This document shows positions 8,189 to 16,970 of a DNA stretch of 53,886 bases, piece by piece. This DNA comes from Pseudomonadota bacterium. GTDB taxonomy: Bacteria > Myxococcota_A > UBA796 > GCA-2862545. Positions within the stretch are counted from its first letter, which is position 1. Each line of letters opens with the position of its first letter. Below the pieces are notes generated by a model. The model ran no database searches, was not told the DNA's origin, and saw nothing but the letters and a program-made list of their open reading frames with translations. The position numbers were made by a program, and so were the translations under genes. The stretch covers positions 1 through 53,886 of the forward strand of contig SXOB01000049.1 of the NCBI GenBank assembly GCA_005776945.1, read 5' to 3'.

Positions 8189-8967
8189 CCTGCGATCGTC
8201 TCGCCGCCGTCGACCCGCAGGACATTGCCGGTCAGCCAGGCCGTGCCCGGGCCAGCCAACGCAAGCAGGCAATTGGCGACGTCTTCGGGCTGGGTGAGCC
8301 GTCCGTGGGGGTTGCGCGCAAGGGCCAGCTCTGCGATTCGCGCGCTCCCAGGGATCTTCTCAAGGGCAGCCGTCATCGTCACGCCCGCCAGAATGGCGTT
8401 CGCGGTGATGCCGTGCGGCGCCAATTCGACGGCGATCTGCCGGATATGAGCTTCCAGCGCGCATTTCGCTGCGCTGACCGCACCGTAAGACGACCACGCG
8501 GCCGAGGAGCCGGCTGAGGTCATCGCCCAAATCCGGCCCCCGCGGCCAAGAAGCCCGCTCCGAACCAAGTCCTGGGCCCAATAGACGAGGCTGTTGGCCA
8601 TCACGTCCAGCGTCATGTCCAGGTGACGCCGTTCGATGGTCGGCCCGTCGGCGAACAGTGGCCGGAGCGTCCCGAAGGCCAAGCTGTGCAACATCGCGTC
8701 GACGCGACCTTCCGGTCCGAGATGGTCGCGCAGGGCGGCCACCGCGCCGGCCCGGAAGTCGTCGTCCGCGGCGTTGCCGTTGACGAACGTCGCCGGCACG
8801 CCCTCGGCGCGCAGTTCAGCGAGGAGGGCGTCGACGCCAGGCTGAGCCTGGCGTCGGTCGAGATGGACACCGAAGACGCCCCAGCCTTCGCGGGCAAAGG
8901 CGCGAGCCGTGGCTGCGCCGAAGCCGCTGCTGGCGCCCAACACCACGAGGTGGCGGCGGGCGTCCAT
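8185..8967 (-). CDS. Enoyl-ACP reductase-like SDR (FabL/FabI type)
   Basis: 260 aa SDR. GASSGFG (11-17) is the nucleotide-binding loop. The active site is Tyr161 and Lys168 in YGAVSAAK, spaced Y-x6-K as in enoyl-ACP reductases, not the Y-x3-K of ordinary SDRs. HSLAFG (94-99) matches the FabI/FabL nucleotide/substrate strand, and the C-terminus (LTGNVLRVDGGE) is typical. The likely role is the last reduction of the fatty acid elongation cycle; FabL-like is my best guess. It sits between a PpiC lipoprotein (3-bp gap) and iscS (ATGA overlap), an uncommon context, so a specialised reductase remains possible. Confidence 0.6.
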   Translation of the reverse strand: MDARRHLVVLGASSGFGAATARAFAREGWGVFGVHLDRRQAQPGVDALLAELRAEGVPATFVNGNAADDDFRAGAVAALRDHLGPEGRVDAMLHSLAFGTLRPLFADGPTIERRHLDMTLDVMANSLVYWAQDLVRSGLLGRGGRIWAMTSAGSSAAWSSYGAVSAAKCALEAHIRQIAVELAPHGITANAILAGVTMTAALEKIPGSARIAELALARNPHGRLTQPEDVANCLLALAGPGTAWLTGNVLRVDGGETIAG

Positions 8968-8970
8968 GGC

Positions 8971-9936
8971 TCAGTGCGCGGGGGGCGGCGTCGGCGCAGG
9001 GGCCGGCGTCGGGCTCAGGCTGGGCCGCGGCAGGCCACCACCCATGGGGACCGCGCCACCCGGCGGCATGCCGGGAGGCATTCCGTGGGGCATTTGCGGA
9101 CGACCCGGCGCCTGCGCGGGCGGAGATTCGCCGGCGAGCGGCGTGCGCTCGAGCTTGAGCGAGGCCTTCTTCTCTTGCACGTACGCGTCGGTCGCCTCGC
9201 GACGGGCCGCGACGGCGAGGTCGTTGCGGACGTCCTCGAACGGCGTCTTGTCCCGCTTCTCCACGACCTTGATGATGTGGAAGCCGAAGCGCGTCTGGAT
9301 CGGGCCGATGATCTGGCCCGGCGTCGCGGCGAAGGCGGCGTCGGAGAATTCCTTGACCATCCGGTTCTGATCGAACCAGCCAAGATCGCCGCCCTTGACG
9401 GCGCTGCCCTTGTCGGTGCTGTGCGTCTTCGCGAGCTCGGCGAAGTCCGCGCCGGCGTCGGCCTTGGCCTTGATTTCGTTGGCGAGGGCCTCGTCCTTGA
9501 CGAGGACGTGGCTCGCTCTGGCCTGCGGCTTGCCGTATTGAACGGCCTTCTTCTCGTAGGCCTCCATGAGCTTGGCGTCGGTCACGGCTTCGTCGCCCTT
9601 GCGGGTCAGAAGTTCGCGCGACAGCTGTTCGCGCGCGACCATCGTGATCATGTCCTGGACCTTGGGGTCGTTGTGCAGACCCGCGGCGATGGCCTCGTCG
9701 TAGAGCACCTGCGTGAGCGCGAGGGTGTCGACGAAACCGCCCCACTGCTGAGGATCCGCCTTCATCTTCGCGACCTGCTCGGCCGGGATGCGGCGTGCGG
9801 CCGCGTCGACGACGCGGCTGGTCATCGGCTTGCCGTTGACCGTGATGACGAGTTCGCCGTCAGCGGCAATGGCGCCCGGGACCACCGGGGGCGGCTGGCA
9901 TGCGGCCAGGAACAACGTGAGAGCAAGCGTGCGCAC
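8971..9936 (-). CDS. PpiC-type peptidyl-prolyl isomerase lipoprotein (SurA/PrsA-like)
   Basis: 321 aa. The signal MRTLALTLFLAAC ends in the lipobox LAAC. A SurA-N-like helical part follows, then a parvulin domain, roughly residues 135-235, with ASHVLVK, FAELAKTHSTD, GGDLGWF and the closing GPIQTRFGFHIIKV. The Pro/Met/Gly-rich tail (PQMPHGMPPGMPPGG) is disordered. It probably folds outer-membrane or secreted proteins in the periplasm. The start is GTG 9936, with AAGGAG five bases upstream; a 15-residue longer reading lacks this site and would spoil the signal peptide. It is the first gene of the minus-strand run ending at rpsD. Confidence 0.88.
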   Translation of the reverse strand: MRTLALTLFLAACQPPPVVPGAIAADGELVITVNGKPMTSRVVDAAARRIPAEQVAKMKADPQQWGGFVDTLALTQVLYDEAIAAGLHNDPKVQDMITMVAREQLSRELLTRKGDEAVTDAKLMEAYEKKAVQYGKPQARASHVLVKDEALANEIKAKADAGADFAELAKTHSTDKGSAVKGGDLGWFDQNRMVKEFSDAAFAATPGQIIGPIQTRFGFHIIKVVEKRDKTPFEDVRNDLAVAARREATDAYVQEKKASLKLERTPLAGESPPAQAPGRPQMPHGMPPGMPPGGAVPMGGGLPRPSLSPTPAPAPTPPPAH

Positions 9937-10018
9937 GGGGTCTCCTTCAAGGCCGCCGCCGCTATCCCCGGTTGCGCCCATGCACCAATCGGGGGTTCGC
10001 TGGGGTTAGCGTCCCCTC

Positions 10019-10459
10019 ATGGGCCACCGATTCCATGAACAGGTCATGGGCGTCTACTTCGACGACCTGGACGCATTCGGAATCTTGCACAACGCGCGCT
10101 ACCTTCTCCTTTTCGAGCGCACGCTTGGCTCGTTCTGGGAAGGACTCGGAATCGGCCAGCCCGATCGGGTTCGTGCCAAAGAGGGTGGCGAAGGCGACCA
10201 CTGGCACTTGGTTCGCGCCAACCACATCGACTACCTTCGGCCGGTGCGCGGGTCAGGCCGCATACGGGTCCGCATCCATGTCCAGACGCTTGGAACGACG
10301 TCCATGACGATCGGTTTCCGGTTGCTCCCGATGGACCACGACGAGGACTTCGCCACCGGACACCGCGTCCTCGTCTGCGTAGACCCGAGCACGCAACGAC
10401 CCGTGCCTTGGAGCGATCGGTTCAGGGCCCTGATGGCCCCTTGGCTGGTGCAGCCATGA
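10019..10459 (+). CDS. Acyl-CoA thioesterase, hot-dog fold (YbgC/FadM-like)
   Basis: 146 aa, 4HBT family. The N-terminal signature VYFDDLDAFGILHNARYLLLFE corresponds to the family's D-x-D-x3-G-x2-N-x2-Y pattern with its catalytic Asp. The rest shows the single hot-dog helix and strands (RVRIHVQTLGTTSMTIGFRLL). It hydrolyses acyl-CoA or acyl-ACP; substrate length cannot be told. It is divergent from the PpiC lipoprotein across about 80 bp, and its stop overlaps the next start (ATGA). Confidence 0.82.
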   Translation: MGHRFHEQVMGVYFDDLDAFGILHNARYLLLFERTLGSFWEGLGIGQPDRVRAKEGGEGDHWHLVRANHIDYLRPVRGSGRIRVRIHVQTLGTTSMTIGFRLLPMDHDEDFATGHRVLVCVDPSTQRPVPWSDRFRALMAPWLVQP

Positions 10460-11214
10460 TCGCATGGTGGGCCGCATGGGCCTTGGCCCAGGAGCCGACG
10501 CCTGCAGCCGAGCAGGTGCCCGAACCAGCGGACGTCGAGATCGAGGTCTGGGGCGAATCGGCGCGATTGGGTGCGCGCTCGGCCCTCGTCCGCCGCATGC
10601 GGGAGTTGGGTTGGCGCGAGCGCGACCGCGACGGACACGTCCTGTTCAAGCCGCCCGAGCCTTGGATGGGTCGAGCGAAGTTCCACGATGAGGGGTTCTG
10701 GACCTTCGGTCGACCCCTGGTTGCCTTCGACGGCGGAACCACCGTCGTCGCCGACGCCGATCCCTCCGAACGGTACGATGCGCTGGACCGGGGCAGACAA
10801 TCGTCCACCGTCGGCGTGTCATTTTCGGCGCCTGCGCCCAAGGTACGAGGCGCCGCCCAACGCCGGATGCTCGAGGAAGTGGCCGATGAGGTCGCCGCGT
10901 ACCGACGCGTGCTGGAAGTCACGGCCGAACACGAGGTCATGAACCTGCTGGCCCCTCGGCTGGAGGCCTTCTGGTCGACGGGGGCACCCCTGGACGGCGA
11001 GCGAGGCCCCGCCGTCGCGCCCGAAGCGCGCGCGGCGGCCTTGTTCGATTTCTGGGCGACCCGCACCGAGACGCCTACCGGCATCGGGGCGTGCAGGGCC
11101 GTCGAGGCGTTCGTCGAGAACGCGATCCTGGACGCCGGAGGCACGCTGGATCCGGCGCTCGTCGCCGCCGCGGAAGCCCGACGGGCCGACGGACGGCGCC
11201 TCCTACCGCCCTGA
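10456..11214 (+). CDS. Secreted protein of unknown function
   Basis: 252 aa. The start ATG 10456 overlaps the thioesterase stop (ATGA) and opens with MIAWWAAWALAQEP: a very short, Trp-rich segment with no Lys or Arg and a possible signal peptidase I site (ALA-Q). It is followed by an acidic Pro/Glu linker. The rest is a soluble alpha/beta-looking domain with a charged helix (RRMLEEVADEVAAYRRVLEV) and one Cys near the end. I recognise no family. The 3' end overlaps the convergent DUF482 gene by 12 bp. Confidence 0.65.
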   Translation: MIAWWAAWALAQEPTPAAEQVPEPADVEIEVWGESARLGARSALVRRMRELGWRERDRDGHVLFKPPEPWMGRAKFHDEGFWTFGRPLVAFDGGTTVVADADPSERYDALDRGRQSSTVGVSFSAPAPKVRGAAQRRMLEEVADEVAAYRRVLEVTAEHEVMNLLAPRLEAFWSTGAPLDGERGPAVAPEARAAALFDFWATRTETPTGIGACRAVEAFVENAILDAGGTLDPALVAAAEARRADGRRLLPP

Positions 11215-12288
11215 CGAGGCGTCGACGGCAGCCGCCTCAGCCAGGGCCCAACGCGCAATCGCATCGTGCAGGCCCGCATGTGCAAGCCGGTGTCTCGACG
11301 TAGTGATGACGGTCTCGAAGCCCCGCGCACCTTTGTGCTCGCCCCCGTGTCCGGGCTCGAAGGCATCGATTCCGGCGTCGATGGCGGCCTCGACTTGGGC
11401 GTACAGGCACAGCTCGAAGTGCAAGAACCGCCGCGGCACGATCGGCGCCCAACATCGCCCGTACCAGCGCCGGTCGCCCGCGATGTCCAATGTCGCGGCC
11501 ACCAGGGTGGAACCGTCCCAGGCCGTCATGGCCGTCACGTGGCCACGAAGGGCTGCTGCAACCGCAGGCCACGCGATGGCCATCGACGCGCGCCCATAGG
11601 GCCCAAACGTGCCGACGTGAGCGACCCAGGCGTCCACAATCGTAGACAGCAACGGGGGATCGGGGTCGACGACGCGCCGGATGACGAGGCCTTCACGCGC
11701 CTTCTTGCGTTCCCGTCGAATTTCGGAGCGGGCCCGGCTGTCAAAGGTGTCGAGCAGCCAAGCGTCGAAGCTGGGCCAGCCGCGATGAATCCAATGGAAT
11801 TGGGTTTGGCGACGCTCGAACCAACCCGAGGCGCCATGGATGGGGTCGGCCGCATCGGGAAACAACACGTGCGTGCCCGCAACGCCGCCTGCTGGCGCCA
11901 AGGCCGCGATCAGCGCAGCAGCCGCGTCGGGACGGCCCGGAGCCACGAGCAAGCGCGAACCGGAAACGGGAGTGAACGGCAGGGCGACGACGCGCTTGGG
12001 GTACCAGGGGATACCGGCGCGGTGCGAAGCGTCGGCGAGCGCAAAATCGTAGACGAACTCGCCAAAAGAGTCCGACCGGAGCCACGCGGGAGCGCCGGCG
12101 ACGAGTTGATCGCCGTCCCAAACCAACGTCGGCTCAGCCTGCCAGCCCATCGCCCGCGTGGCCGCGCCGCTCTCCTCCAACGCCGCAAAAAAAGCGTGCC
12201 GCAAGAGCGGCCCGGCGCCTGCGGCAAGTCGATCCCAGGCCGCGTGTGGGACGTCGGCCCATCGGTGGAGGCGTACGGCCCGCAGCAC
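11203..12288 (-). CDS. GNAT-fold N-acyltransferase, DUF482/COG3146 family
   Basis: 361 aa. It matches the DUF482 (FemAB-like) pattern: LRHAFFAALEESGAA at the start, PTLVWDGDQLVAGAPAWLRSDSFGEFVYDFALADA, GIPWYPKRVVALPFTPVSGSRLL in the middle, and FELCLYAQVEAAIDAGIDAFEPGHGGEHKGARGF near the end. The family is predicted to transfer acyl or aminoacyl groups, with no firm substrate. It is divergent from bpt across only 22 bp. In many proteobacteria it is a separate gene, so pairing with an aminoacyl-tRNA-protein transferase is suggestive. Confidence 0.82.
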   Translation of the reverse strand: MLRAVRLHRWADVPHAAWDRLAAGAGPLLRHAFFAALEESGAATRAMGWQAEPTLVWDGDQLVAGAPAWLRSDSFGEFVYDFALADASHRAGIPWYPKRVVALPFTPVSGSRLLVAPGRPDAAAALIAALAPAGGVAGTHVLFPDAADPIHGASGWFERRQTQFHWIHRGWPSFDAWLLDTFDSRARSEIRRERKKAREGLVIRRVVDPDPPLLSTIVDAWVAHVGTFGPYGRASMAIAWPAVAAALRGHVTAMTAWDGSTLVAATLDIAGDRRWYGRCWAPIVPRRFLHFELCLYAQVEAAIDAGIDAFEPGHGGEHKGARGFETVITTSRHRLAHAGLHDAIARWALAEAAAVDASSGR

Positions 12289-12310
12289 GCCACCGGAGTA
12301 ACGTCCAGGT

Positions 12311-12994
12311 ATGGAGAAGCTCGTCTACGACGGCCTGCAGCCGTGCCCCTACCGGGACGGCTTCGTCGCGCGGATGCCGCTGTACCGGCAACTCGCGCCG
12401 CTCGACCTCGACCAAACGGACCTCCGTTTGGCGACGGCCGAGCGCCGCGTCGGGGCGAGCCTCTACCATACGGCCTGCCCGACGTGTTCAGCGTGCGAAG
12501 GGCTCCGCGTCGACGTCCCCGCCTTCACGCCAAACAAGTCTCAACGCCGTGCGGCAGCGCGCGTCGCCGGTCGACTCCAGGTCGAGATCGGTCCAGCGGA
12601 GGTTGACGAACGCCGCGCCGAACTCATGTGGCGACACAAGGTCCAACGCGGGCTTGGCGACGCCCCGGCACCCGACGTCGCCGCGTACGCCGCGTGGCTC
12701 GTCCGCAGCTGCATGTTGACGATCGAGATGCGGTATCTACTGGACGGCGACCTCGTCGGGGTCGGACTCGTCGACCTTGGCGCCGACGCTGCGAGCAGCG
12801 TCTACTTCTACTTCGACCCGGACCGGTCTCGGGAAGCCTTGGGCACCGTCTCCGTTCTCGAGGAAGTCGAGCTGTGTCGGCGGACCGGTCGGCGTTGGCT
12901 CTACCTTGGCCTCATGGTCGAGGACTGCCGCCATTTGGCGTACAAGACGTCGTTCGTGCCGCACCAGCGCCGGCGAGGGGGCATTTGGAAATGA
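12311..12994 (+). CDS. bpt: Aspartate/glutamate leucyl- (arginyl-) tRNA-protein transferase
   Basis: 227 aa, Ate1/Bpt family: transfers Leu from Leu-tRNA to N-terminal Asp/Glu (or oxidised Met) of proteins, marking them for ClpS/ClpAP (N-end rule). Conserved features are the N-terminal PCPY (Cys12), CPTCSAC (56-62) followed by the FTPNKSQRR stretch, and the C-terminal SVYFYFDPDRS, LGTVSVLEEVELCRRTG and YLGLMVEDCRHLAYKTSF. The length is slightly below the usual ~240. It is divergent from the DUF482 acyltransferase, and its stop overlaps the next start (ATGA). Confidence 0.92.
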   Translation: MEKLVYDGLQPCPYRDGFVARMPLYRQLAPLDLDQTDLRLATAERRVGASLYHTACPTCSACEGLRVDVPAFTPNKSQRRAAARVAGRLQVEIGPAEVDERRAELMWRHKVQRGLGDAPAPDVAAYAAWLVRSCMLTIEMRYLLDGDLVGVGLVDLGADAASSVYFYFDPDRSREALGTVSVLEEVELCRRTGRRWLYLGLMVEDCRHLAYKTSFVPHQRRRGGIWK

Positions 12995-13308
12995 GCCGCC
13001 GCGCCGCACTGGAAGCCTGGCTGGTCGACCATCCCGACGACCGTTTCAGCGCCTATGCGCTGGCCTTGGAGGAGCGAGCCGCTGGCGAACTTGGGCTCGC
13101 CGCAGCGCGCCTCGCCGACCTCGTCGTCCGTCACCCCTCGTCGGGAGCGGCTTGGCTTCAACTGGCTCGGACGCGGCTCGCCCTTGGCGACGAGACGGGC
13201 GCGCGGGCGGCGATCGACGAAGGCGCAACGGCCTTGGCGGGCGACCCATCGGCGGCCAAAGCCCGCCGCGAACTGTTGGCTGAGCGCGACGCCATGGACG
13301 ACAGCTGA
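12991..13308 (+). CDS. Small TPR-like protein
   Basis: 105 aa, two or three helix pairs of TPR type (FSAYALALEERAAGELGLAA, then AAWLQLARTRLALGDETGAR). No signal peptide. The start ATG overlaps the bpt stop (ATGA) and the stop overlaps the next start (TGATG), so it is translated with both neighbours. It may be an adaptor for either enzyme; function unknown. Confidence 0.7.
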   Translation: MSRRAALEAWLVDHPDDRFSAYALALEERAAGELGLAAARLADLVVRHPSSGAAWLQLARTRLALGDETGARAAIDEGATALAGDPSAAKARRELLAERDAMDDS

Positions 13309-14477
13309 TGGACCCCATCGCCCTGGCGCTCCCCGTGTTCGTCGTGGCCATTCTCGGGGAGGCGCTTTGGGCACGGCGCGTCGGTCGCGACGTCATCGAC
13401 TTCGATGACGCCGTGGCTGCGCTCGCCACCGGCATCCTCCAGCGCGCCTGGCTCCTCCTGCTCGCAGCCCCGCTGGCCCTGCCCTACGCGGCCCTTTGGG
13501 AGCACCGGCTCATCGAATTGCCCCTCTGGTTGGAGTGGGTCGTCGGCATCGTCGGCGTCGACTTGTGCTTTTACGCTTGGCATCGGTGGTCGCACGTCTC
13601 CCACCTCGGTTGGGCCACGCACCTCGTCCACCACCAAAGCGAGCGGTACAACCTCGCCGTTTCGCTTCGCCAGAGCGCGACGGAACCTCTCAGTTCCCTG
13701 CCCTTCTACCTGCCGCTGGCGCTCGGCGGCGTCTCCCTCGAAGTCCTCGTCGCTGCAGGCTCCATCAACCTGCTCTACCAATTCGTCCAACACACGGAGC
13801 TCGCTGACGGCCCCGCTTGGTGGGGCACGGTCTTCGTCACTCCCAGCCATCATCGGGTCCATCACGCCGTGAATCCGGCGTACCTGGACAAGAACTTCGG
13901 CGGCATGTTCATTCTATTCGATCGGGCATTCGGCACCTTCGCGCCCGAGGAGGAACGACCGAAGTACGGCACCGTCGCCTTCGCCCAGACCTACGACCCG
14001 ATCTGGGCCAACGCCTTCTGGTTCGCGAAAATGGCGGAGATTGCGCGGGCCTCCTCCGGTTGGAATCGCTGGCTCGTTCCGTGGCGAAGCCCGTCGTGGG
14101 GGACGCAAGCCGACTCCGCCGAGCGGCCGCCCTTCCGACCCAACGGAGGCCGAGGTCACGAGGCCTACGTGACCTTTCAGCTCGGCGCTGCGGTCGTCCT
14201 GCTTGGGGCAGCGATGGCCCTCGTGCCCGCGCCCATTGCCGCCACGGGAGTGGCTGTCTCCTTGACGATGGCCGGCGTCGTCTGGGGCCGCATATTCGAA
14301 CGTCGCCCGTGGCGGGCCCTCGAAGGGATCAGGCTCGCAACGAACGCCGCGGCCTGGTGGCTGCTTGCCGGGCCAGCCGCTGGCAGCGTCGCACTCCTGT
14401 GGGCAGCAGCCAGCGGCGCCTGGGTGGCTCAGGGCGCGAAACTTGGCAGCAGCCAGGGCGTCACGCGGTCGCCGTAA
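13308..14477 (+). CDS. Fatty acid hydroxylase / sterol desaturase family membrane protein
   Basis: 389 aa, di-iron integral membrane hydroxylase. Histidine clusters are in the family order: HRWSH (92-96), HLVHH (105-109), HTE at 162 and HHRVHH (181-186). About four N-terminal membrane segments precede or surround these, and a further ~3 segments form a C-terminal extension (AVVLLGAAMALVPAPIAATG and after). The overall layout resembles the alkylglycerol monooxygenase branch, so hydroxylation of a lipid chain or ether lipid is likely; the substrate cannot be named. Coupled to the small TPR gene; overlaps the convergent pilD by 49 bp. Confidence 0.87.
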   Translation: MDPIALALPVFVVAILGEALWARRVGRDVIDFDDAVAALATGILQRAWLLLLAAPLALPYAALWEHRLIELPLWLEWVVGIVGVDLCFYAWHRWSHVSHLGWATHLVHHQSERYNLAVSLRQSATEPLSSLPFYLPLALGGVSLEVLVAAGSINLLYQFVQHTELADGPAWWGTVFVTPSHHRVHHAVNPAYLDKNFGGMFILFDRAFGTFAPEEERPKYGTVAFAQTYDPIWANAFWFAKMAEIARASSGWNRWLVPWRSPSWGTQADSAERPPFRPNGGRGHEAYVTFQLGAAVVLLGAAMALVPAPIAATGVAVSLTMAGVVWGRIFERRPWRALEGIRLATNAAAWWLLAGPAAGSVALLWAAASGAWVAQGAKLGSSQGVTRSP

Positions 14478-15262
14478 AGCAGCCAAATGGCGGCCCCCAC
14501 CGCCAACGACGGTCCGTAGGGCAAATAGGTACGGCGTCGGGTGATCGCAAGTGCCAACAAGCCTGCAACGCTGCCGATCACGCTGCCCGTAAACGTCGCG
14601 ACGACGAGGCCGGGGACCGGGCCACACCACGCGCCGATGGCGGCAAGCAGTTTGACGTCCCCCCAACCGAGCGCTTCTCTCCCCGACAACCACTTACCCG
14701 CGGCAGCGATGGCACCGAGCCCTATGAAGCCCGCGGCTGCGCCAAGCACAGCCATTCGCCAACCGACGACGCCGTGACCGCTCGCGCCGAGTTGCTCGAG
14801 CAGCGCTTGCGCACCGATTCCCGCCGGCACGGCCCAAACTGTACATTCATCGGGCAGAATGCGATGACGGACGTCGATGAGGCTGGCCGCCACGAGGTTG
14901 GCCAGGAAGAGGAAGGTCGCCGTCGCAGCCACGAGTGAAGCCGCGTCGAGGTGAGCGGCGTCCGGGACGAAGCGCTGAAAGCTCAGGGTGGCCAGCAGCG
15001 CCCCAAGGGCCTCGACCCAAGGGTACCGGGCCGAAATCGGCGCCGAGCAGTGCGAACAACGTGCGCGCAGCGCGATCCAGGACGCGATCGGCACGAGGTG
15101 AGCCGGGTGAATCGGCGTCAAGCACCGAGGGCAGTGCGAGCGAGGCCGCACGACGCTCTCGCCACGCGGGAGGCGGTGGATCACGACGTTGAGGAAGCTG
15201 CCAACGACAGCTCCCAGTAGGACCGCCGTAAGACCGGCCAAGGCGAACATCGAGTCCGGCAC
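14429..15262 (-). CDS. pilD: Type IV prepilin peptidase / N-methyltransferase
   Basis: 277 aa, eight hydrophobic segments. It cleaves and N-methylates type IV pilins or type II secretion pseudopilins. Seen are the N-terminal GSFLNVVIHRLPRGESVV, the zinc tetracysteine (C44, C47, C69, C72), the first catalytic Asp130 in LIDVRHRILPDE and the second, Asp202, in LGWGDVKLL. Both domains are full. It lies 2 bp downstream of the sulfatase gene, so it is probably on the same transcript, away from other pilus genes; a pilin-like protein occurs at 36.8 kb. Confidence 0.94.
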   Translation of the reverse strand: MPDSMFALAGLTAVLLGAVVGSFLNVVIHRLPRGESVVRPRSHCPRCLTPIHPAHLVPIASWIALRARCSHCSAPISARYPWVEALGALLATLSFQRFVPDAAHLDAASLVAATATFLFLANLVAASLIDVRHRILPDECTVWAVPAGIGAQALLEQLGASGHGVVGWRMAVLGAAAGFIGLGAIAAAGKWLSGREALGWGDVKLLAAIGAWCGPVPGLVVATFTGSVIGSVAGLLALAITRRRTYLPYGPSLAVGAAIWLLYGDRVTPWLLPSFAP

Positions 15263-15264
15263 GG

Positions 15265-16887
15265 TCAGGTCGACGTTGCGGGAACTTCCTGGAGGAGGAG
15301 GTCCTTGATCTTCTGCATCCCAACGCTGATTTGGGCCTCGTAGGCCGGATCGAATACGAGGTTGACCTTTTCGATGGGGTCGGCCTCGAGGTCGAAGAAG
15401 TCCGTAGGCTTGTCCTCATCGACGTCGTAGACGAGCTTGTACCGACCGTCCCGCATCATGGCAGTCTTGAAGCGCAGGTCCCATTCGTCGCCGATGACTT
15501 CAGCGTAGACCTCGGCATGACCCGATTGAGCTTCTGGGCCTGCGGCCCCGCCCGCGATTCGATTCAGCAGGCTCGTGCCGGGGAGATGATCTGTGGTCAG
15601 ACCCGCCATGGCCACAATCGAGGCGGTGATGTCCTTTTGGTCGCACATCCCGGTGGCCTGCCAGCCGGTGGCCCCACCCGGAGGCCGGATGATGAGCGGC
15701 GTCCGGATGGCGCCTTCGTACATCACCACCTTGCCCCAGATCTCGTGGTCGCCAAGCATGTCGCCGTGGTCAGCCCCGTAGATGATCCAGGTGTTCTCGT
15801 ATTGGCCGGTCGCCTTGAGCGCGTCGATGATCTCGCCCACAGTCTGGTCGATCATCGCGATCTTCGCGTAGTACTGCATGAGGAAGTACTTCGACTCTTC
15901 GGCCGTCATGCCGAACAGTCCCTTTTGTTGCCAGATGAACTGCACCATGGCCGACATCGGGTCGCCCGGGGGGCCCAAGATGCCAGGCAGCAGGGCAGGG
16001 TCCGCAAGGTCGATGGCGTTCCGAGTTTCGGTCGTGCTGTCGTAGGGCTTGTGGGGGCCCGGGAAGTTCACCTGGAGGTAGAACGGCCGGCTGTCCGAGC
16101 GAGCAAGCAGCCAGTCGCGGGCATGCCGTCCGCAGAAAACGTCGAGGTTCTCGTCGTGGGTCAGCGAATACGGCGCCACATCGATGGCTGGCATCGTGTA
16201 GTAGTCGAACTCGTCGACATAGGCCGCGTACCGCGAGATCCGCGGTCCCAACCCGTCCGGGTAGGCCACGTCCCGGGCGTCCAAGAAATCTTGGTAGGCG
16301 TTGGGCGTGTGCGCCGTGTCGGGCTGAGAGAGCAACTCAAACACGTAGTCGAAGCCCCACCCCATGAGCTTCGTCACGTTGAGAATGTCGGCAGGGTGCC
16401 CCTTGTTCTTGTACAGATGCGCCTTGCCGACGATGGCCGTCTCGTAGCCGGCCTGGTCCCGCAAATCGCGGACGTGGGAGAGGCCCGTCGACGGCGCGTA
16501 CATGTCGTTCGTCCACGCACCGGTGACGTGAGCCATCCAGCCCGTCATCATGGTGGTCCGCGCAGGAACACAGAGCGGCGAGTTCGTGAATTGATTCGTG
16601 AAGGTCACGCCTTCGCCGGCAAGAGCATCGATGTTCGGGCTCTGGACGATCGGGTGACCCATACAGCCCAACATCGGGGCACGATGCTGGTCGGCGTAGA
16701 GGTACAAGATGTTCGGCATCTTCGGCGGCGACCCTGTCGTGGGCACCGTTCCCGAGGTCACCGGACCCGTTGTGTCGGTCGTGGCCCCATCCGTGGTGGG
16801 CTGGCGTATCGGCGGCGACGCCCGGCACGCCGCCACACCGGTCGCGGCGATGCCGTGCAACACGTGGCGGCGACTCCAGCCAGCCAT
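15265..16887 (-). CDS. Sulfatase (Cys-type, formylglycine-dependent), exported
   Basis: 540 aa. The N-terminus SRRHVLHGIAATGVAAC looks like a Tat signal ending in a lipobox (Cys21), followed by a Thr/Pro/Gly linker. The catalytic domain starts PNILYLYADQH (metal Asp66). Cys106 in CVPAR is the residue that a formylglycine-generating enzyme would convert, and YGADHGDMLGDH holds the later metal ligands. It hydrolyses sulfate esters outside the cytoplasm; the substrate is unknown. The DQ in place of DD at the metal site also occurs in choline- or glycan-type sulfatases. GGAGG lies six bases before the ATG. Divergent from an arylsulfotransferase across 83 bp, with pilD downstream. Confidence 0.9.
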   Translation of the reverse strand: MAGWSRRHVLHGIAATGVAACRASPPIRQPTTDGATTDTTGPVTSGTVPTTGSPPKMPNILYLYADQHRAPMLGCMGHPIVQSPNIDALAGEGVTFTNQFTNSPLCVPARTTMMTGWMAHVTGAWTNDMYAPSTGLSHVRDLRDQAGYETAIVGKAHLYKNKGHPADILNVTKLMGWGFDYVFELLSQPDTAHTPNAYQDFLDARDVAYPDGLGPRISRYAAYVDEFDYYTMPAIDVAPYSLTHDENLDVFCGRHARDWLLARSDSRPFYLQVNFPGPHKPYDSTTETRNAIDLADPALLPGILGPPGDPMSAMVQFIWQQKGLFGMTAEESKYFLMQYYAKIAMIDQTVGEIIDALKATGQYENTWIIYGADHGDMLGDHEIWGKVVMYEGAIRTPLIIRPPGGATGWQATGMCDQKDITASIVAMAGLTTDHLPGTSLLNRIAGGAAGPEAQSGHAEVYAEVIGDEWDLRFKTAMMRDGRYKLVYDVDEDKPTDFFDLEADPIEKVNLVFDPAYEAQISVGMQKIKDLLLQEVPATST

Positions 16888-16970
16888 CCGGTCCCTCCAA
16901 CCCGAGGGTAATGCTGATCTGCCACGCCGCCACCCACCTCGCGGTTAGCGGACGCGCGGGGAGGCCATCG

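Noticed and set aside
12737..13009. Minus-strand 90-aa frame opposite bpt
   Set aside because: No ribosome-binding site or recognisable domain, and it lies fully within bpt.
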